From Paracidovorax valerianellae (GTDB taxonomy: Bacteria; Pseudomonadota; Gammaproteobacteria; Burkholderiales; Burkholderiaceae_C), in contig NZ_FMZC01000013.1 of NCBI RefSeq assembly GCF_900102625.1, forward strand, positions 89,865 to 153,864: a stretch of 64,000 nucleotides of DNA, read 5' to 3'. The translations under genes were made by a program, and so were the position numbers. The notes beneath the pieces are model-generated. The model made no database searches. It was given only the letters and a program-made list of their open reading frames with translations, and was not told where the DNA came from. Shown here in pieces: positions 17,964-27,496 of this stretch. The stretch's first letter is position 1. Each line of letters opens with the position of its first letter.

Positions 17964-19943
17964 CTAAGTGGCGCGCCGGGTGGGCATGAAAAACTCCAGC
18001 GGCGCCCCGCGCAGCCGCGCACGAAGCGCGGCGTAGACGCGTGCACGCTCCACGCCGGTCACGCTGTGTGCGCGCAGCGCGAGCCGGAAGGCGAGATAGA
18101 AACTCACCGACACGTTCAGTGCGCCCAAAAGCGGAATCGTGGCCACGGCCCACCAGAACTGCGGCATGTGCAGCACCTGCACGCCCAGTGCCGTGCTGGC
18201 AGCCCCCAACTGACCTGACGAGAGCGTGACATGGCGCACGTCCAGTCCCAAGCCGAAGAACGAGGCAATCGGTGGCACCAGCCCCAGCATGAACCCCAGC
18301 GAGATGTTGGCCGCGAAGCCCGAGAGGTTCTCGCGCATGAAGTGGGCCCAGCGCTTGGCGCGGGCAATGCCCAGCACGCGGGTGATGCGGGGGTTGTACT
18401 GCACGGCTGAATCCAGGCGGTGCAGCACGAACCAGTTCTCTGCCCAGCCCGCGATGATGCTCGAGGCGAACAGCAGCACGCCGGTGAAGGCCGCGAACAG
18501 CAGCGAGGGCCCCAGCAGGTGCAGCGACTCCAGCACATGGCGCGCCTGAGACGTGCTGATGGCCGGCTCGCCGGTCGCCTTGGCGATCAGCAGCGTGATG
18601 CCGATAACCGTCGGGAACACCACGAGCACGTTGCCCAGCACCGCCGCCACCTGCGAGCGCACCAGATGCGTGACCTCGTCCACGAAGGATACGACCGCCT
18701 CGTCGGAGTGGAGGTCCTTGAGCTTTGCCGCCATGGCCGGTGCCGTCATGGCGGGTTGCTTGGTGGCCACCGTGAAGTGCAGCAGCAAAATCAGCACGAA
18801 GCTCACCGAGTAGTTCACGCCGGCCCAGAAGCCGCCCCAGAAAGCGGACAGGGCCAGTGCCGCCAAGCCGAACTTCATCAAGGTGGTGAAAGCCATCACC
18901 AGCCCGCCACCAGCAGCTTTGCCGACCATGGCCCGGTACTCGGCGCCAGTGCGGGTGATGTAGTGCTCGCCCGTTTCGGCGCTGCGTTCGGCCACCTTGG
19001 CGGCCAACAGCGAAGAGTTGGAGGCCAGCAGCGCGCGCAGGCTGCGGCGCTCGCGGCCCACCGTCACCAGCCGCGCCATCAGGCGCGCCGCAGTGAGGGC
19101 GGGCGTGGGCGAAAGCAGGCAGTCCAGCAATTCGCGCACGCGCAGGATGCGTTCGCGCAATTGCCGCAGCCGGAACACCAGGCCGACGGAAATGCCGTTG
19201 TCTTCGAAATGCGAATACACGGTGGCCGCCGCCGCGCGGCAGGCGTCGAGCCGCTCGCGCAGGCGCTGCACCGATTCATCGAGCCGGTCCGTGGTGCGCA
19301 ACTGGTGCATTACCTCGACGCGCACACTCTCCACGTCGCGGATCAGCGCATGGAATGGCTGCGCGTCGCGCGCTGCCTCGCTCATGCGCAGGCGCAATTC
19401 CGGCGCGAAGCCGGTCGACAGGATCTGCCCAGCGCAATAGGTGATGGCGTCCAGCAGGGCGCGTTGCCAGCGGGTGGCGCCGGGTGCCTCGGCCGGTGCC
19501 ATGGCCGACAGCAGCCGTACGAGCAGGGCTTCGTCCAGGGCTTGCAGCCACAGCGCGTCGAAATCGTAGGGCAGCGCCAGCATGAACAGCTCGGACGCGT
19601 CGATGGTCTCGGGACTGCCCGGCAGCAGCTTGTAGCGCAGGCGCTCCGCCACTTCGCTCGCCAGTGCCGTGCGCGGGGCAAAGCCGAAGTCCGCCAGCAA
19701 GGTGGTGATGTCCACGGTGCCCACGAGCGCGCTCCACCAGGCCTGAAGGCGCTGCCTCGCGGCTTCGTCCTTCTCGATGGCTTCGACGAACAATTGCATG
19801 CGGCCGACGGCGGCCTCCACCGAGCGGCGGTTGCCCCGCACCCAGTCCAGCAAAGCGATCAGCCAGAGGTGGCGCTGCGCCAGCGGTGCGCTGGCATCCA
19901 TCTGCGCCAGCAAATGGCCCAGGTCGTTGGCCTGGCGCTTCAA
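17964..19943 (-). CDS. 'Site-specific recombinase' Gcr family membrane protein
   Basis: 659 aa with a TTG start (19941-19943) whose TTGA overlaps the TGA of apaG. The family (PF10136, gonococcal Gcr) is annotated as site-specific recombinase, but the sequence has no tyrosine or serine recombinase motif. It shows long helical N-terminal regions and at least four hydrophobic segments ([77 protein letters not shown]). An inner-membrane protein of unknown function is more realistic. It is coupled to apaG. Confidence 0.82.
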   Translation of the reverse strand: MKRQANDLGHLLAQMDASAPLAQRHLWLIALLDWVRGNRRSVEAAVGRMQLFVEAIEKDEAARQRLQAWWSALVGTVDITTLLADFGFAPRTALASEVAERLRYKLLPGSPETIDASELFMLALPYDFDALWLQALDEALLVRLLSAMAPAEAPGATRWQRALLDAITYCAGQILSTGFAPELRLRMSEAARDAQPFHALIRDVESVRVEVMHQLRTTDRLDESVQRLRERLDACRAAAATVYSHFEDNGISVGLVFRLRQLRERILRVRELLDCLLSPTPALTAARLMARLVTVGRERRSLRALLASNSSLLAAKVAERSAETGEHYITRTGAEYRAMVGKAAGGGLVMAFTTLMKFGLAALALSAFWGGFWAGVNYSVSFVLILLLHFTVATKQPAMTAPAMAAKLKDLHSDEAVVSFVDEVTHLVRSQVAAVLGNVLVVFPTVIGITLLIAKATGEPAISTSQARHVLESLHLLGPSLLFAAFTGVLLFASSIIAGWAENWFVLHRLDSAVQYNPRITRVLGIARAKRWAHFMRENLSGFAANISLGFMLGLVPPIASFFGLGLDVRHVTLSSGQLGAASTALGVQVLHMPQFWWAVATIPLLGALNVSVSFYLAFRLALRAHSVTGVERARVYAALRARLRGAPLEFFMPTRRAT

Positions 19944-20347
19944 TGGAGCACTCTGCCGCTCAGGGGCGCGCCCGACGGGCCCCCCGAGACGGCTTCCAGC
20001 ACGAAGAGCGCTATGGGGCATTCGAATGCCTCGCCGTCCTCTGCCACGCAAAAATAGCGGCCATGCATGCTGCCGCTGGCGGTGCGCAGGCGGCATCCAC
20101 TGGTGTACTGGAAGGATTCGCCGGGCTTGAGCAGCGGTTGCTGCCCCACGACGCCTTCGCCTTTCACCTCTTCGGTGTGGCCGCGTGCGTCGCTGATGAC
20201 CCAATGGCGGGAAATGAGCTGGGCGGGAATATCGCCCGTGTTAGTGATGGTGATCGTGTAAGCGAAGCCATAAAAGCCCTCATCGGGCGCGGATTGCTCG
20301 GGCAGGTACTGGGGTTGCACCTCGGCCTGGAACTGGTACTTCGGCAT
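19940..20347 (-). CDS. apaG: ApaG protein
   Basis: 135 aa, an immunoglobulin-like beta fold. Diagnostic sequence is [57 protein letters not shown] and [10 protein letters not shown]. ApaG is linked genetically to cobalt resistance and magnesium efflux in enterobacteria; the biochemical role is open. It is divergent from rpe with 69 bp between starts, and its stop overlaps the TTG start of the Gcr-like gene. Confidence 0.93.
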   Translation of the reverse strand: MPKYQFQAEVQPQYLPEQSAPDEGFYGFAYTITITNTGDIPAQLISRHWVISDARGHTEEVKGEGVVGQQPLLKPGESFQYTSGCRLRTASGSMHGRYFCVAEDGEAFECPIALFVLEAVSGGPSGAPLSGRVLH

Positions 20348-20416
20348 GGGCGCAATGGTACCTGCGCCCGCACCCCCGGCGGCGGCCGTGCGTCGGCCTG
20401 CTGCGACAATCGGGGG

Positions 20417-21097
20417 ATGAGCCGCACTTACCGCATTGCCCCCTCGATCCTGTCCGCCGATTTCGCCCGTCTGGGCGACGAAGTGAAGAACGTCATCGCC
20501 GCCGGCGCCGACTGGATCCACTTCGATGTGATGGACAACCACTATGTGCCCAACCTGACGTTCGGGCCCATGATCTGCCAGGCGTTGAAGCCGCACGCCA
20601 AAACCCCCGACGGCCAGCCCGTGCCGATCGACGTGCACCTGATGGTCCAGCCTGTGGACGCGCTGGCCGCAGCCTTCGCCGACGCCGGCGCCGACTACAT
20701 CAGCTTTCACCCCGACGCCTCGGCGCATGTGCACCGCAGCGTGCAGGCCATTCGCGCCAAGGGTGCCAAGCCCGGGCTGGTCTTCAATCCCGCCGAGCCG
20801 CTGGACGTGCTGGACTGGGTCATCGACGACATCGACCTCATCCTCATCATGAGTGTGAACCCCGGCTTCGGCGGGCAGAGTTTCATCGACTCGGCGCTGC
20901 GCAAGATCGAAGCCGTGCGCCGCCGCATAGACGCTTGCGGCAAAGACATTCGCCTGGAAGTGGACGGCGGCATCAAGACCGACAACATCCGCCGTGTGGC
21001 GGATGCCGGTGCCGATACCTTCGTGGCGGGAAGCGCCATCTTCGGCAAGCCCGACTATGCGGGCGTGATCGGCGCCATGCGCACGCAACTGGCCTGA
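20417..21097 (+). CDS. rpe: Ribulose-phosphate 3-epimerase
   Basis: 226 aa TIM barrel that interconverts ribulose-5-phosphate and xylulose-5-phosphate (pentose phosphate and Calvin pathways). It has the complete family signature: [49 protein letters not shown], and VDGGI. ATG start preceded by GGGGG. In related bacteria rpe is commonly followed by gph and trpE; here gph lies 11 kb away, with accessory genes between. Confidence 0.96.
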   Translation: MSRTYRIAPSILSADFARLGDEVKNVIAAGADWIHFDVMDNHYVPNLTFGPMICQALKPHAKTPDGQPVPIDVHLMVQPVDALAAAFADAGADYISFHPDASAHVHRSVQAIRAKGAKPGLVFNPAEPLDVLDWVIDDIDLILIMSVNPGFGGQSFIDSALRKIEAVRRRIDACGKDIRLEVDGGIKTDNIRRVADAGADTFVAGSAIFGKPDYAGVIGAMRTQLA

Positions 21098-21134
21098 CAG
21101 CCCGGCCGCGGGCGCGGTTTTCACTTCCGGTCGA

Positions 21135-21539
21135 TCAGCGGGACGCCGGTGCCGGCGTGATCGTGGTCGTGGTGCTCTCGCGCAGTACGCCGCCCGCTGC
21201 AGGCGAGCCCGACACCGCGCCCTGGCCCTTCACGCGGTCCAGGCAGGCAGCGCGGTCATCGGGCGTCTTGAACACATCGCAACGCTCCACCGCATTGTTC
21301 TGCTGGGTGGGCGCTCCGGCATCGGTCAACTGACCGGCGCGCGACGATTCCAGCGCGGCGCCGGCTTCCTGCAGGCACACGGCCTGCGATTGCTGCGTGT
21401 TGCCGCTCAGGCAGGCCTGGCGGTCGCGCTCATAGCGCGCCCGGGCCGACTCGTCCGGTGCGGCATGCGCGGCGCCCGCAGCGGCAGCGAGCAGGGCGGT
21501 GGTGGCGAATAGGGAAAGTCGGCGAAAAGACAACGGCAT
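21135..21539 (-). CDS. Exported hypothetical protein, Cys-containing
   Basis: 134 aa. A signal peptide (LSLFATTALLAAAAGAAHAAP) is followed by a short helical domain with four spaced cysteines (RQACLSG, QAVCLQEAG, ERCDVFK, AACLDRVK). A Thr-rich tail ends the protein (ESTTTTITPAPASR). Probably periplasmic, with two disulfides. I do not recognise a named family. It converges with rpe. Confidence 0.7.
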   Translation of the reverse strand: MPLSFRRLSLFATTALLAAAAGAAHAAPDESARARYERDRQACLSGNTQQSQAVCLQEAGAALESSRAGQLTDAGAPTQQNNAVERCDVFKTPDDRAACLDRVKGQGAVSGSPAAGGVLRESTTTTITPAPASR

Positions 21540-21734
21540 GTTGAAACCCTTTTTGATCGATACAGCCCTGAATTCGCCAGCAAAGTTCTGGCGAGAGCGA
21601 GGGTTGCAGCGTAGGGGTTGCACGGGGCCGGAGTCTGTCGGACGGCGCGCAGCACCGGTGCGGGCAGGCGGCCCGCTGCGGGGTTCACAGAGGATTCGGC
21701 GAGGGCTGCGGCCCACGGCGAAACCCTTGTTCCA

Positions 21735-22067
21735 TCAGTCCACGATGAAGAGCTTGGCGCCAGTGTCCGTGGAGGATCGGTGCGCGGCATCGCCAAAGTC
21801 GGAGACTTGGTAACTCATGCCGGCAGACAGCGTGAAGCGGCGGCCGTCCTTCAGTTCGGTATCCAGTGTGCCTTCCAGCACGAACAGGATGTGTCCGCGA
21901 TCGCACCAATGGTCGGCCAGATAGCCGGCGGAATAGTCGACCCTGCGAATGCGGATGTCGCCCAACGTCAGCGTGCGCCAATAGGCCATGCCGCTCTCGC
22001 CAGGATGTTCGGTCGGTTCGATGAGCGACCAGTCCGTCGCGGTGAAGGGCAGGGCGGGAATCTTCAT
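21735..22067 (-). CDS. Small cupin-fold protein (DHCW-motif type)
   Basis: 110 aa, a single cupin barrel. The motif region reads LADHWCDRGHILFVLEGTLDTELKDG, which fits what I recall as the 'DHCW motif cupin' group; the His/Cys/His residues could bind metal. The enzymatic role is unknown. ATG start; encoded upstream of nothing obvious and downstream of the nitronate monooxygenase on the same strand. Confidence 0.72.
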   Translation of the reverse strand: MKIPALPFTATDWSLIEPTEHPGESGMAYWRTLTLGDIRIRRVDYSAGYLADHWCDRGHILFVLEGTLDTELKDGRRFTLSAGMSYQVSDFGDAAHRSSTDTGAKLFIVD

Positions 22068-22130
22068 GGGAGTCGCTGAGATTGGTGGTGTGTGAAGGAA
22101 GGCAACGGGTGGCGAACGCGATGCGGCCGC

Positions 22131-23174
22131 TCAATGAAACCCTTGCGCGAGCGCATGGGTTATCACGGCAGCAGGTTCTTCCCGGCAGCCGCTGGCGTTT
22201 TGTCCGGACCAGAGGGGTGAAAAGTCTCCCGAGCCTTGGGCTTCCGCCTTGGCGCGCAGCGGGGCCAGCGCGGCGGTCGCCAGCGGGAACTCCGGAGCGG
22301 CCGGGCTCATGGCGCCCACCTCGCGAATCAGCCGGTTCACAATGCCGCGCGCCGGCCGGCCGGTGAACAGGTGGGTCAGCGCGGTGTGGCGCGCTGCCTC
22401 GCTTTTCAGGGCGGCCCGGTGCACGGCGCTCGTCGTGGCTTCGGTCGCCAGCATGTAAGCCGTGCCCACTTGCACGCCCGAAGCTCCCAGCGCCATCGCC
22501 GCGGCGACGCCTTTGGCGTCTGCAATGCCACCGGCCGCGATGACGGGGCACTGGACGGCATCGACGATCTGCGGAAGCAGTGCGAACGTGCCCGACTGCT
22601 TCGTCAGGTCGTGCGACAGAAAATGCCCGCGGTGCCCGCCCGCCTCCAGGCCTTGGGCGATGACCGCGTCCACCCCGCGCTCTTCGAGCCAGACCGCTTC
22701 GTCCACCGTGGTGGCGGAGGCAAGGATTTTCGAACCCCAGCCGCGCACCTGCTTCAGCAGGTCATCCGGCGGCAGCCCGAAATGAAAGCTGATCACGGGC
22801 GGGCGAAATGCCTCCAGCAATCCGGCGACTTCGGCATTGAACGGATGGCGCCCCGCCCCGGCAGGAATGTCTTCCGAACGGAGGCCGAACTCTGCGTAAT
22901 AAGGCGCCAATGCTGCACGCCATGCGGCTTCCCGCTGCGTGTCCGGCTGCGGAGGCGTGTGGCAAAAGAAATTGACGTTGTAGGGGCGGCGAGTTCCCGC
23001 ACGGATCGCTTCGATTTCCCGGCACATGGCGTCGGGCGTCAGCCCCGCGCCTGGCAGGGAGCCCAGGCCGCCCGCCTCACTCACGGCGATCACCATGGCG
23101 CTTCCGGAGATGGCGACCATCGGCGCCTGGATGAGGGGAAAGTCTGTGCCGAGAATTTGTGAAAGCGTGGACAT
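22131..23174 (-). CDS. Nitronate monooxygenase (2-nitropropane dioxygenase family)
   Basis: 347 aa FMN-dependent TIM barrel. It oxidises alkyl nitronates such as propionate-3-nitronate, a plant defence compound; other family members act on other substrates. Motifs are FPLIQAPMVAISG, GGLGSLPGAGL, VISFHFGLP, and the FMN region AQGLEAGGHRGHF...PVIAAGGIADAKGVAAAMALGASGVQVGTAYM. ATG at 23172-23174 chosen over 21 additional in-frame codons. It is adjacent to the TetR gene on the same strand and may be under the same control. Confidence 0.9.
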   Translation of the reverse strand: MSTLSQILGTDFPLIQAPMVAISGSAMVIAVSEAGGLGSLPGAGLTPDAMCREIEAIRAGTRRPYNVNFFCHTPPQPDTQREAAWRAALAPYYAEFGLRSEDIPAGAGRHPFNAEVAGLLEAFRPPVISFHFGLPPDDLLKQVRGWGSKILASATTVDEAVWLEERGVDAVIAQGLEAGGHRGHFLSHDLTKQSGTFALLPQIVDAVQCPVIAAGGIADAKGVAAAMALGASGVQVGTAYMLATEATTSAVHRAALKSEAARHTALTHLFTGRPARGIVNRLIREVGAMSPAAPEFPLATAALAPLRAKAEAQGSGDFSPLWSGQNASGCREEPAAVITHALAQGFH

Positions 23175-23249
23175 CGATAGGCCTTCGGGTCGAGATGCTG
23201 GGCATTCTGCATCACCGGGATTTGCCGAATCCGCCACGCTGGATGGCTG

Positions 23250-23822
23250 TCACAGGGGCTCGGTGAGGTAGCGCTGAACCGTTCGTCCCAGAACGCGAAT
23301 GGTGGTCGGCCGGTCCAGCGATGCGGACGGCAGTTCGAGCACGTACCGCACCAACGCCAGGCCCAGCATTTGCGATGCAATGAGCGCGGCACGTGTCTTC
23401 GCCTCTGGAGGCTTACACCCCAGGGTTTGCACCGCTGCCAGCAACTGGGACTGGAAAATTTCCTGCATGCGGGCCTTCGCGGCGGCATGGCTGACCGCCG
23501 CTTTGAGCAGGGCGACCAACTGCCGGCCAGTGGCTTCGTCCTCCCAGATGGACAGAAAGTGGGAAACCAGTTGTTCGCCCATCGCCTGCGGGTCGAGTGC
23601 TGCCAAATCCGGCAGTTTCAGCTCGAATCTGGCGGCCTGCGCGAACAGAGCCTCTTTGCTCTCGTAATAGCGAATGACCAGCGCCACGTTGGCGCCTGCC
23701 CGAAGGGCCACATCCCGCAGCGTCGTGCCTTCGTAGCCATGGGTGGCAAAGAGCGCTCGCGCGGCGTCCAGGATGCGGTCGCGGGTGGGCTGGGACCGGG
23801 AGGTGACGGATCGGGGGGGCAC
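23250..23822 (-). CDS. TetR-family transcriptional regulator
   Basis: 190 aa. The N-terminal helix-turn-helix reads TRDRILDAARALFATHGYEGTTLRDVALRAGANVALVIRYYESKEALF; the C-terminal ligand-binding domain is helical and unassigned. The GTG at 23820-23822 is the likely start, since the longer frame would run through two palindromic operators. It is divergent from the flavin monooxygenase gene; operators at 23842 and 23882 fit autoregulation and control of the neighbour. Confidence 0.9.
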   Translation of the reverse strand: MPPRSVTSRSQPTRDRILDAARALFATHGYEGTTLRDVALRAGANVALVIRYYESKEALFAQAARFELKLPDLAALDPQAMGEQLVSHFLSIWEDEATGRQLVALLKAAVSHAAAKARMQEIFQSQLLAAVQTLGCKPPEAKTRAALIASQMLGLALVRYVLELPSASLDRPTTIRVLGRTVQRYLTEPL

Positions 23823-23841
23823 AGAAAAATCTCGAAGTGAT

Positions 23842-23857
23842 GTAAACGGCAGTTTAC
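23842..23857. promoter_or_regulatory. TetR operator 1
   Basis: Perfect palindrome GTAAAC-GGCA-GTTTAC in the TetR/monooxygenase divergent promoter region. Confidence 0.75.
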
Positions 23858-23881
23858 CGATGGTCCGATTTTGGTCAGAAT

Positions 23882-23897
23882 GCAAACGCACGTTTAC
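23882..23897. promoter_or_regulatory. TetR operator 2
   Basis: GCAAAC-GCAC-GTTTAC, the same site with one mismatch, exactly 40 bp from operator 1, 14 bp before the monooxygenase ATG. Confidence 0.7.
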
Positions 23898-23910
23898 TTC
23901 TGGGTTGAAA

Positions 23911-25104
23911 ATGTCAAACCTTCAAAATTTGCCGGATCGAACCACGGAGGTGTTGATCGTCGGCGCGGGGCCTGTGGGCCTGACGCTGTGCCTTGCGCTG
24001 CAGCGCCTCGAAATCCGGTCCATCCTGGTGGACCAACATGCTGCGGGCCTGAACACCTCTCGCGCGGCGGTTATTCACGCGCGAACGCTGGAGGTGCTGG
24101 AGCCCTGCGGCGTCGTGCCGGCGCTCCTGCAAAAAGGGTGCAAAACGATCCAGTTCCGCGTTCGGGACCAGGAGCGCATTCTTCTGGACATCGGATTTTC
24201 GGAACTGCCCTCGGCGTACCCCTTCGCCCTGATGTGCCCGCAGAACGAGACCGAGGGCATTTTGGAATCCCGGCTTCAGGCCGTGGGTGCCGAGGTGGTG
24301 CGCCCGGCCCGCTTGCTATCGGCCGTCTCGGCCCAGGATGAAGTCCATGCGGAACTGCAATGGCCCACCGGCGGCACGCAGAGGATTCGTGCGCAGTGGA
24401 TCGTGGGTTGCGATGGTGCCCGCAGCACGGTTCGGCAAAGCGCAGGCATCGCCTTCGAAGGCGGCGATTATGAAGAGGCGTTCGTGCTGGCGGACGTGCG
24501 CATGGACTGGCCGTTGCCGCGCGAAGAGGTCACCCTGTTTTTTGCGGCGCAGGGCTTGATGGTGGTGGCCCCGCTGCCCGGAGGTCCAGGCGAAGCCGAA
24601 GACCGATACCGCATCGTTGCCACGGTGGCGCATTCCGCGGCCGCCCCTTCACTGGCCGATGTGCAAGCGCTGCTGGACGAGCGCAGCGCTCATCGGCGTC
24701 CGGCGCGCGTTGCGCAGATGTCCTGGAGTTCGAGTTTTCACTTGCAGCACCGCGTCGCAGCGCAGGTGATGAAGGGGCGAACGCTGCTTTGCGGAGACGC
24801 GGCGCATGTTCACAGCCCCGCAGGCGGCCAGGGGATGAACACCGGCATTCAGGACGCGGCGGCACTGGCGGAGCCTCTGCTGCAGGCCCTGCGGCATGGC
24901 GATCGGCAGGGATTGCAGGCATGGGCGGCTCGCCGCCATGCGATCGCGAAAGACATCGTGAGCACCACCGATGCCATGACGAGGGTGGCGACCGCTTCCT
25001 CGCCCCTTGCACGCGTGGCGCGCAACGCGGCCCTGGGATGGCTGGGGCATATGCCGTTCGTGCAGAAGAAGATCGCGATGCGGCTGGCCGAACTCGATCA
25101 ATGA
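23911..25104 (+). CDS. FAD-dependent aromatic-type monooxygenase
   Basis: 397 aa. It is a class A flavoprotein hydroxylase of the PheA/UbiH (PF01494) type: a dinucleotide-binding GAGPVGL at residues 18-24, the DG motif VGCDGARSTVR, and the second FAD motif GDAAHVHSPAGGQGMNTGIQDA. Such enzymes use NAD(P)H and O2 to hydroxylate aromatic compounds; the substrate is unknown. ATG start downstream of the two TetR operators, suggesting induction by a small molecule sensed by the TetR protein. Confidence 0.9.
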   Translation: MSNLQNLPDRTTEVLIVGAGPVGLTLCLALQRLEIRSILVDQHAAGLNTSRAAVIHARTLEVLEPCGVVPALLQKGCKTIQFRVRDQERILLDIGFSELPSAYPFALMCPQNETEGILESRLQAVGAEVVRPARLLSAVSAQDEVHAELQWPTGGTQRIRAQWIVGCDGARSTVRQSAGIAFEGGDYEEAFVLADVRMDWPLPREEVTLFFAAQGLMVVAPLPGGPGEAEDRYRIVATVAHSAAAPSLADVQALLDERSAHRRPARVAQMSWSSSFHLQHRVAAQVMKGRTLLCGDAAHVHSPAGGQGMNTGIQDAAALAEPLLQALRHGDRQGLQAWAARRHAIAKDIVSTTDAMTRVATASSPLARVARNAALGWLGHMPFVQKKIAMRLAELDQ

Positions 25105-25131
25105 CTGGGTCGGATGCCGCCACCCGGCGGC

Positions 25132-25473
25132 TCAACGGGCGGGCCCGAAGCCGAACAGAGAGGGCTTGGCGGGGCGTTGCTGCGCATCCTCCGAGTCGTC
25201 CGCCTGTGGAGCGCTGTCCGATCTGTGATCTTTCCTAGGCCACCCTTCCCGCGCAGTAAGCCGAGGGCCGATGTCCAGGTCTTCGACCATGGATTGCAAG
25301 GCCAACAGCCCGTCGGCCATTGCCTGTTGGTACGTGTCGGCAGCGGTCTCAGCCTTTCGGATGGGCGTCCATGTGTCGACGTGGCCATCGTCGCGCTCAA
25401 TCAGTACCCAACTGAAAGCACCGGGGGCGGGCTCTTCGACATGGATGGCGATGGGGCGCAGGATGTTGGTCAT
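25132..25473 (-). CDS. Hypothetical protein (113 aa)
   Basis: Acidic protein with a central segment FSWVLIERDDGHVDTWTPIRKAETAADTYQQAMADGLLALQSMVEDLDIGPRL and a polar tail. No family is recognised. The N-terminal half could form a small alpha/beta domain. It converges with the monooxygenase and is divergent from Ku. Codon use is like that of neighbouring genes, which supports expression. Confidence 0.55.
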   Translation of the reverse strand: MTNILRPIAIHVEEPAPGAFSWVLIERDDGHVDTWTPIRKAETAADTYQQAMADGLLALQSMVEDLDIGPRLTAREGWPRKDHRSDSAPQADDSEDAQQRPAKPSLFGFGPAR

Positions 25474-25730
25474 TGGGCTGGCGGATGGTGTTGGTGGCGA
25501 AGATACTGCCGGCGAGACGGATCGCCAATCCCGCATTGCCGCAGAGAAACCGCTTGGCGGGTGTAGGCGAAAGAGGAATTCCCCGGCCTATGCCCCCGGC
25601 CATAAGGGCCATTCCTGCGCTGCGATTTGGAGGCAACGCCTACCGCTCAGGTAAGCAGTTGCCTACAAAACGCATGAAGCAAGCGCATGACACTTTGCCC
25701 AAACGGGTTTCCCGGTCGAAGAGAAACAAC

Positions 25731-26624
25731 ATGGCAACTGCAAGTCGCACGCTCTGGAAAGGCGCCATCACCTTTGGCCTTGTCCACATCCCTGTCGGGC
25801 TCCACACCGCTGCCACCGAGCAAGGCGTGGATTTCGACTGGCTGGACAAGCGCTCGATGGACCCGGTGGGCTACAAGCGCATCAACAAGAGAACCGGCAA
25901 GGAAATCGACAAGGACAACATCGTCAAGGGCGTGGAATACGAAGACGGCAAATACGTCGTCATCAGTCCCGAAGAAATCGAGGCGGTTTTTCCCAAAACG
26001 ACGCAGACCATCGAAATCGAGCGCTTCGTCGATGCGAACGAAATGCCCTTCATCTTTCTGGAGCGGCCGTACTACGTGGCGCCGGTCAACAAAAGCGACA
26101 AGGTCTATGCGCTGCTGCGTGAAACCCTCATTGCGACGGGCAAGATCGGGCTGGCGAAAGTCGTCATTGCCACCAAGCAGCACCTGGCCGCGCTGGTGCC
26201 TTCGGGCCCTGCACTGGTGCTGAATCTTCTGCGGTGGGGCGATGAGGTGAAAACCCTGGACACCCTTGAGTTGCCGGCAGCCGGCAAGAAGAACGTCAGC
26301 GCGGCGGAGCTCAAGATGGCCAAGCAGTTGGTCGAGGAAATGTCCGGCAAATGGGACCCTTCCGACTTCAAGGATGAGTTCCGCATCCAGGTCATGAAAC
26401 TGGTGGAGAAAAAAGCCAAGGCCGGGGAAGGCCAGACCGTGCTGGACCCGGAAGAAGATGCACCGAAAACCGGCGAGGTCATCGACCTGACCGCTTTGCT
26501 CATGCGAAGCCTGAAAGGCGGCTCCAAGGCTGCGCGAAAAAGCCCTGCCAAAGCCCCAGCCAAGAAGGCAGGCGCCAAAACCACGGCAGCGAAGAAGGGT
26601 GCTGCCGAGAAGAAAGCGGCGTGA
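25731..26624 (+). CDS. ku: Ku protein (bacterial non-homologous end joining)
   Basis: 297 aa. The bacterial Ku core runs from residue 1 to about 255: LWKGAITFGLVHIPVGLHTA, the RINKRTGKEIDKDNIVKGVEYEDGKYVVIS block and LYPLLR-like ETLIATGKIGLAKVVIATKQHL. A Lys/Ala-rich DNA-binding tail follows. Ku homodimers ring DNA ends and recruit LigD. ATG start after GAGAAACAAC. It is followed 9 bp later by an ExoIII-like nuclease gene; no ligD in the window. Confidence 0.95.
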   Translation: MATASRTLWKGAITFGLVHIPVGLHTAATEQGVDFDWLDKRSMDPVGYKRINKRTGKEIDKDNIVKGVEYEDGKYVVISPEEIEAVFPKTTQTIEIERFVDANEMPFIFLERPYYVAPVNKSDKVYALLRETLIATGKIGLAKVVIATKQHLAALVPSGPALVLNLLRWGDEVKTLDTLELPAAGKKNVSAAELKMAKQLVEEMSGKWDPSDFKDEFRIQVMKLVEKKAKAGEGQTVLDPEEDAPKTGEVIDLTALLMRSLKGGSKAARKSPAKAPAKKAGAKTTAAKKGAAEKKAA

Positions 26625-26633
26625 GCCAAAGCC

Positions 26634-27443
26634 GTGCGCGTTGCCACCTGGAACATCAACAACGTCAACCATCGGATCGACCGGCTTGTCGAATGGCTGC
26701 AGCGGGCCCGGCCCGATGTCGTGGCCCTGCAAGAGCTGAAATGCCCGACCGCGCAATTTCCTGAAGCGGCTTTGCAGGCCGCGGGGTACCGCGGTGTGGC
26801 GGTGGGGCAGCGCACCTGGAACGGCGTGGCCTTGCTCTGCCGTGGGCAGGACCCACTACCTGCCAGCACGTCACTGCCCGGCGATCCGTCGGACAAGGAG
26901 GCCCGCTATCTGGAAGCGGCCATCCACGGGGTGCTGTTCGCATGCCTGTATCTGCCGAACGGCAATCCCCAGCCCGGCCCCAAGTTCGACTACAAGTTGC
27001 AGTGGTTCGAACGGTTGAGGCTTCGTGCCGAAGCCTTGTGGGCTTCCGGTCACCCGGTGGTCTTGCTGGGCGACTGGAACGTCGTGCCCACGGATGCCGA
27101 CATCTATAAGCCGGACACGTGGCGTGACAACGCGCTGCTTCAGCCGCAGGCCCGCCAGGCGTATGCGGCCATCCTGGCACAGGGGTGGACCGATGCCATC
27201 GCCCAGGTGCATCCCGATGGAGTGCCCTTCACCTTTTGGGACTATCGGCGCCGGCGATGGGAGCGCGATGCGGGCCTTCGCATCGATCACATTCTGGTGA
27301 GCCGTTCGCTCCGTGTCGTGGACGCAGGTGTGGATCGCGAAGAGCGGGGCAAAGACAACGCCAGCGACCATGCCCCGGCCTGGGCAGAGATCGCGTTGCT
27401 GAAACAGGCGCCAGCGCGGCGCAGAACGGCCAGGGCCAAATAA
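26634..27443 (+). CDS. Exodeoxyribonuclease III-family nuclease
   Basis: 269 aa endonuclease/exonuclease/phosphatase fold. Motifs are VATWNINNVNHR, LQELKC (the metal-binding Glu), GDWNVVPTDADIY, DAGLRIDHILVS and the final SDHAP catalytic His. ExoIII-type enzymes cut at abasic sites and remove 3' blocks. GTG start 9 bp behind Ku, so the two are probably cotranscribed and may process broken ends before joining. Confidence 0.92.
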   Translation: MRVATWNINNVNHRIDRLVEWLQRARPDVVALQELKCPTAQFPEAALQAAGYRGVAVGQRTWNGVALLCRGQDPLPASTSLPGDPSDKEARYLEAAIHGVLFACLYLPNGNPQPGPKFDYKLQWFERLRLRAEALWASGHPVVLLGDWNVVPTDADIYKPDTWRDNALLQPQARQAYAAILAQGWTDAIAQVHPDGVPFTFWDYRRRRWERDAGLRIDHILVSRSLRVVDAGVDREERGKDNASDHAPAWAEIALLKQAPARRRTARAK

Positions 27444-27496
27444 GCTCCACTCGACCCGCCGCGCTGCTTGGCTGCTTCGTCTCGTAGGCTCTCGGG

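Noticed and set aside
17964..19943. A true DNA recombinase marking a mobile element
   Set aside because: The 'site-specific recombinase' label of this family is historical; the protein has transmembrane segments and no recombinase catalytic motif.
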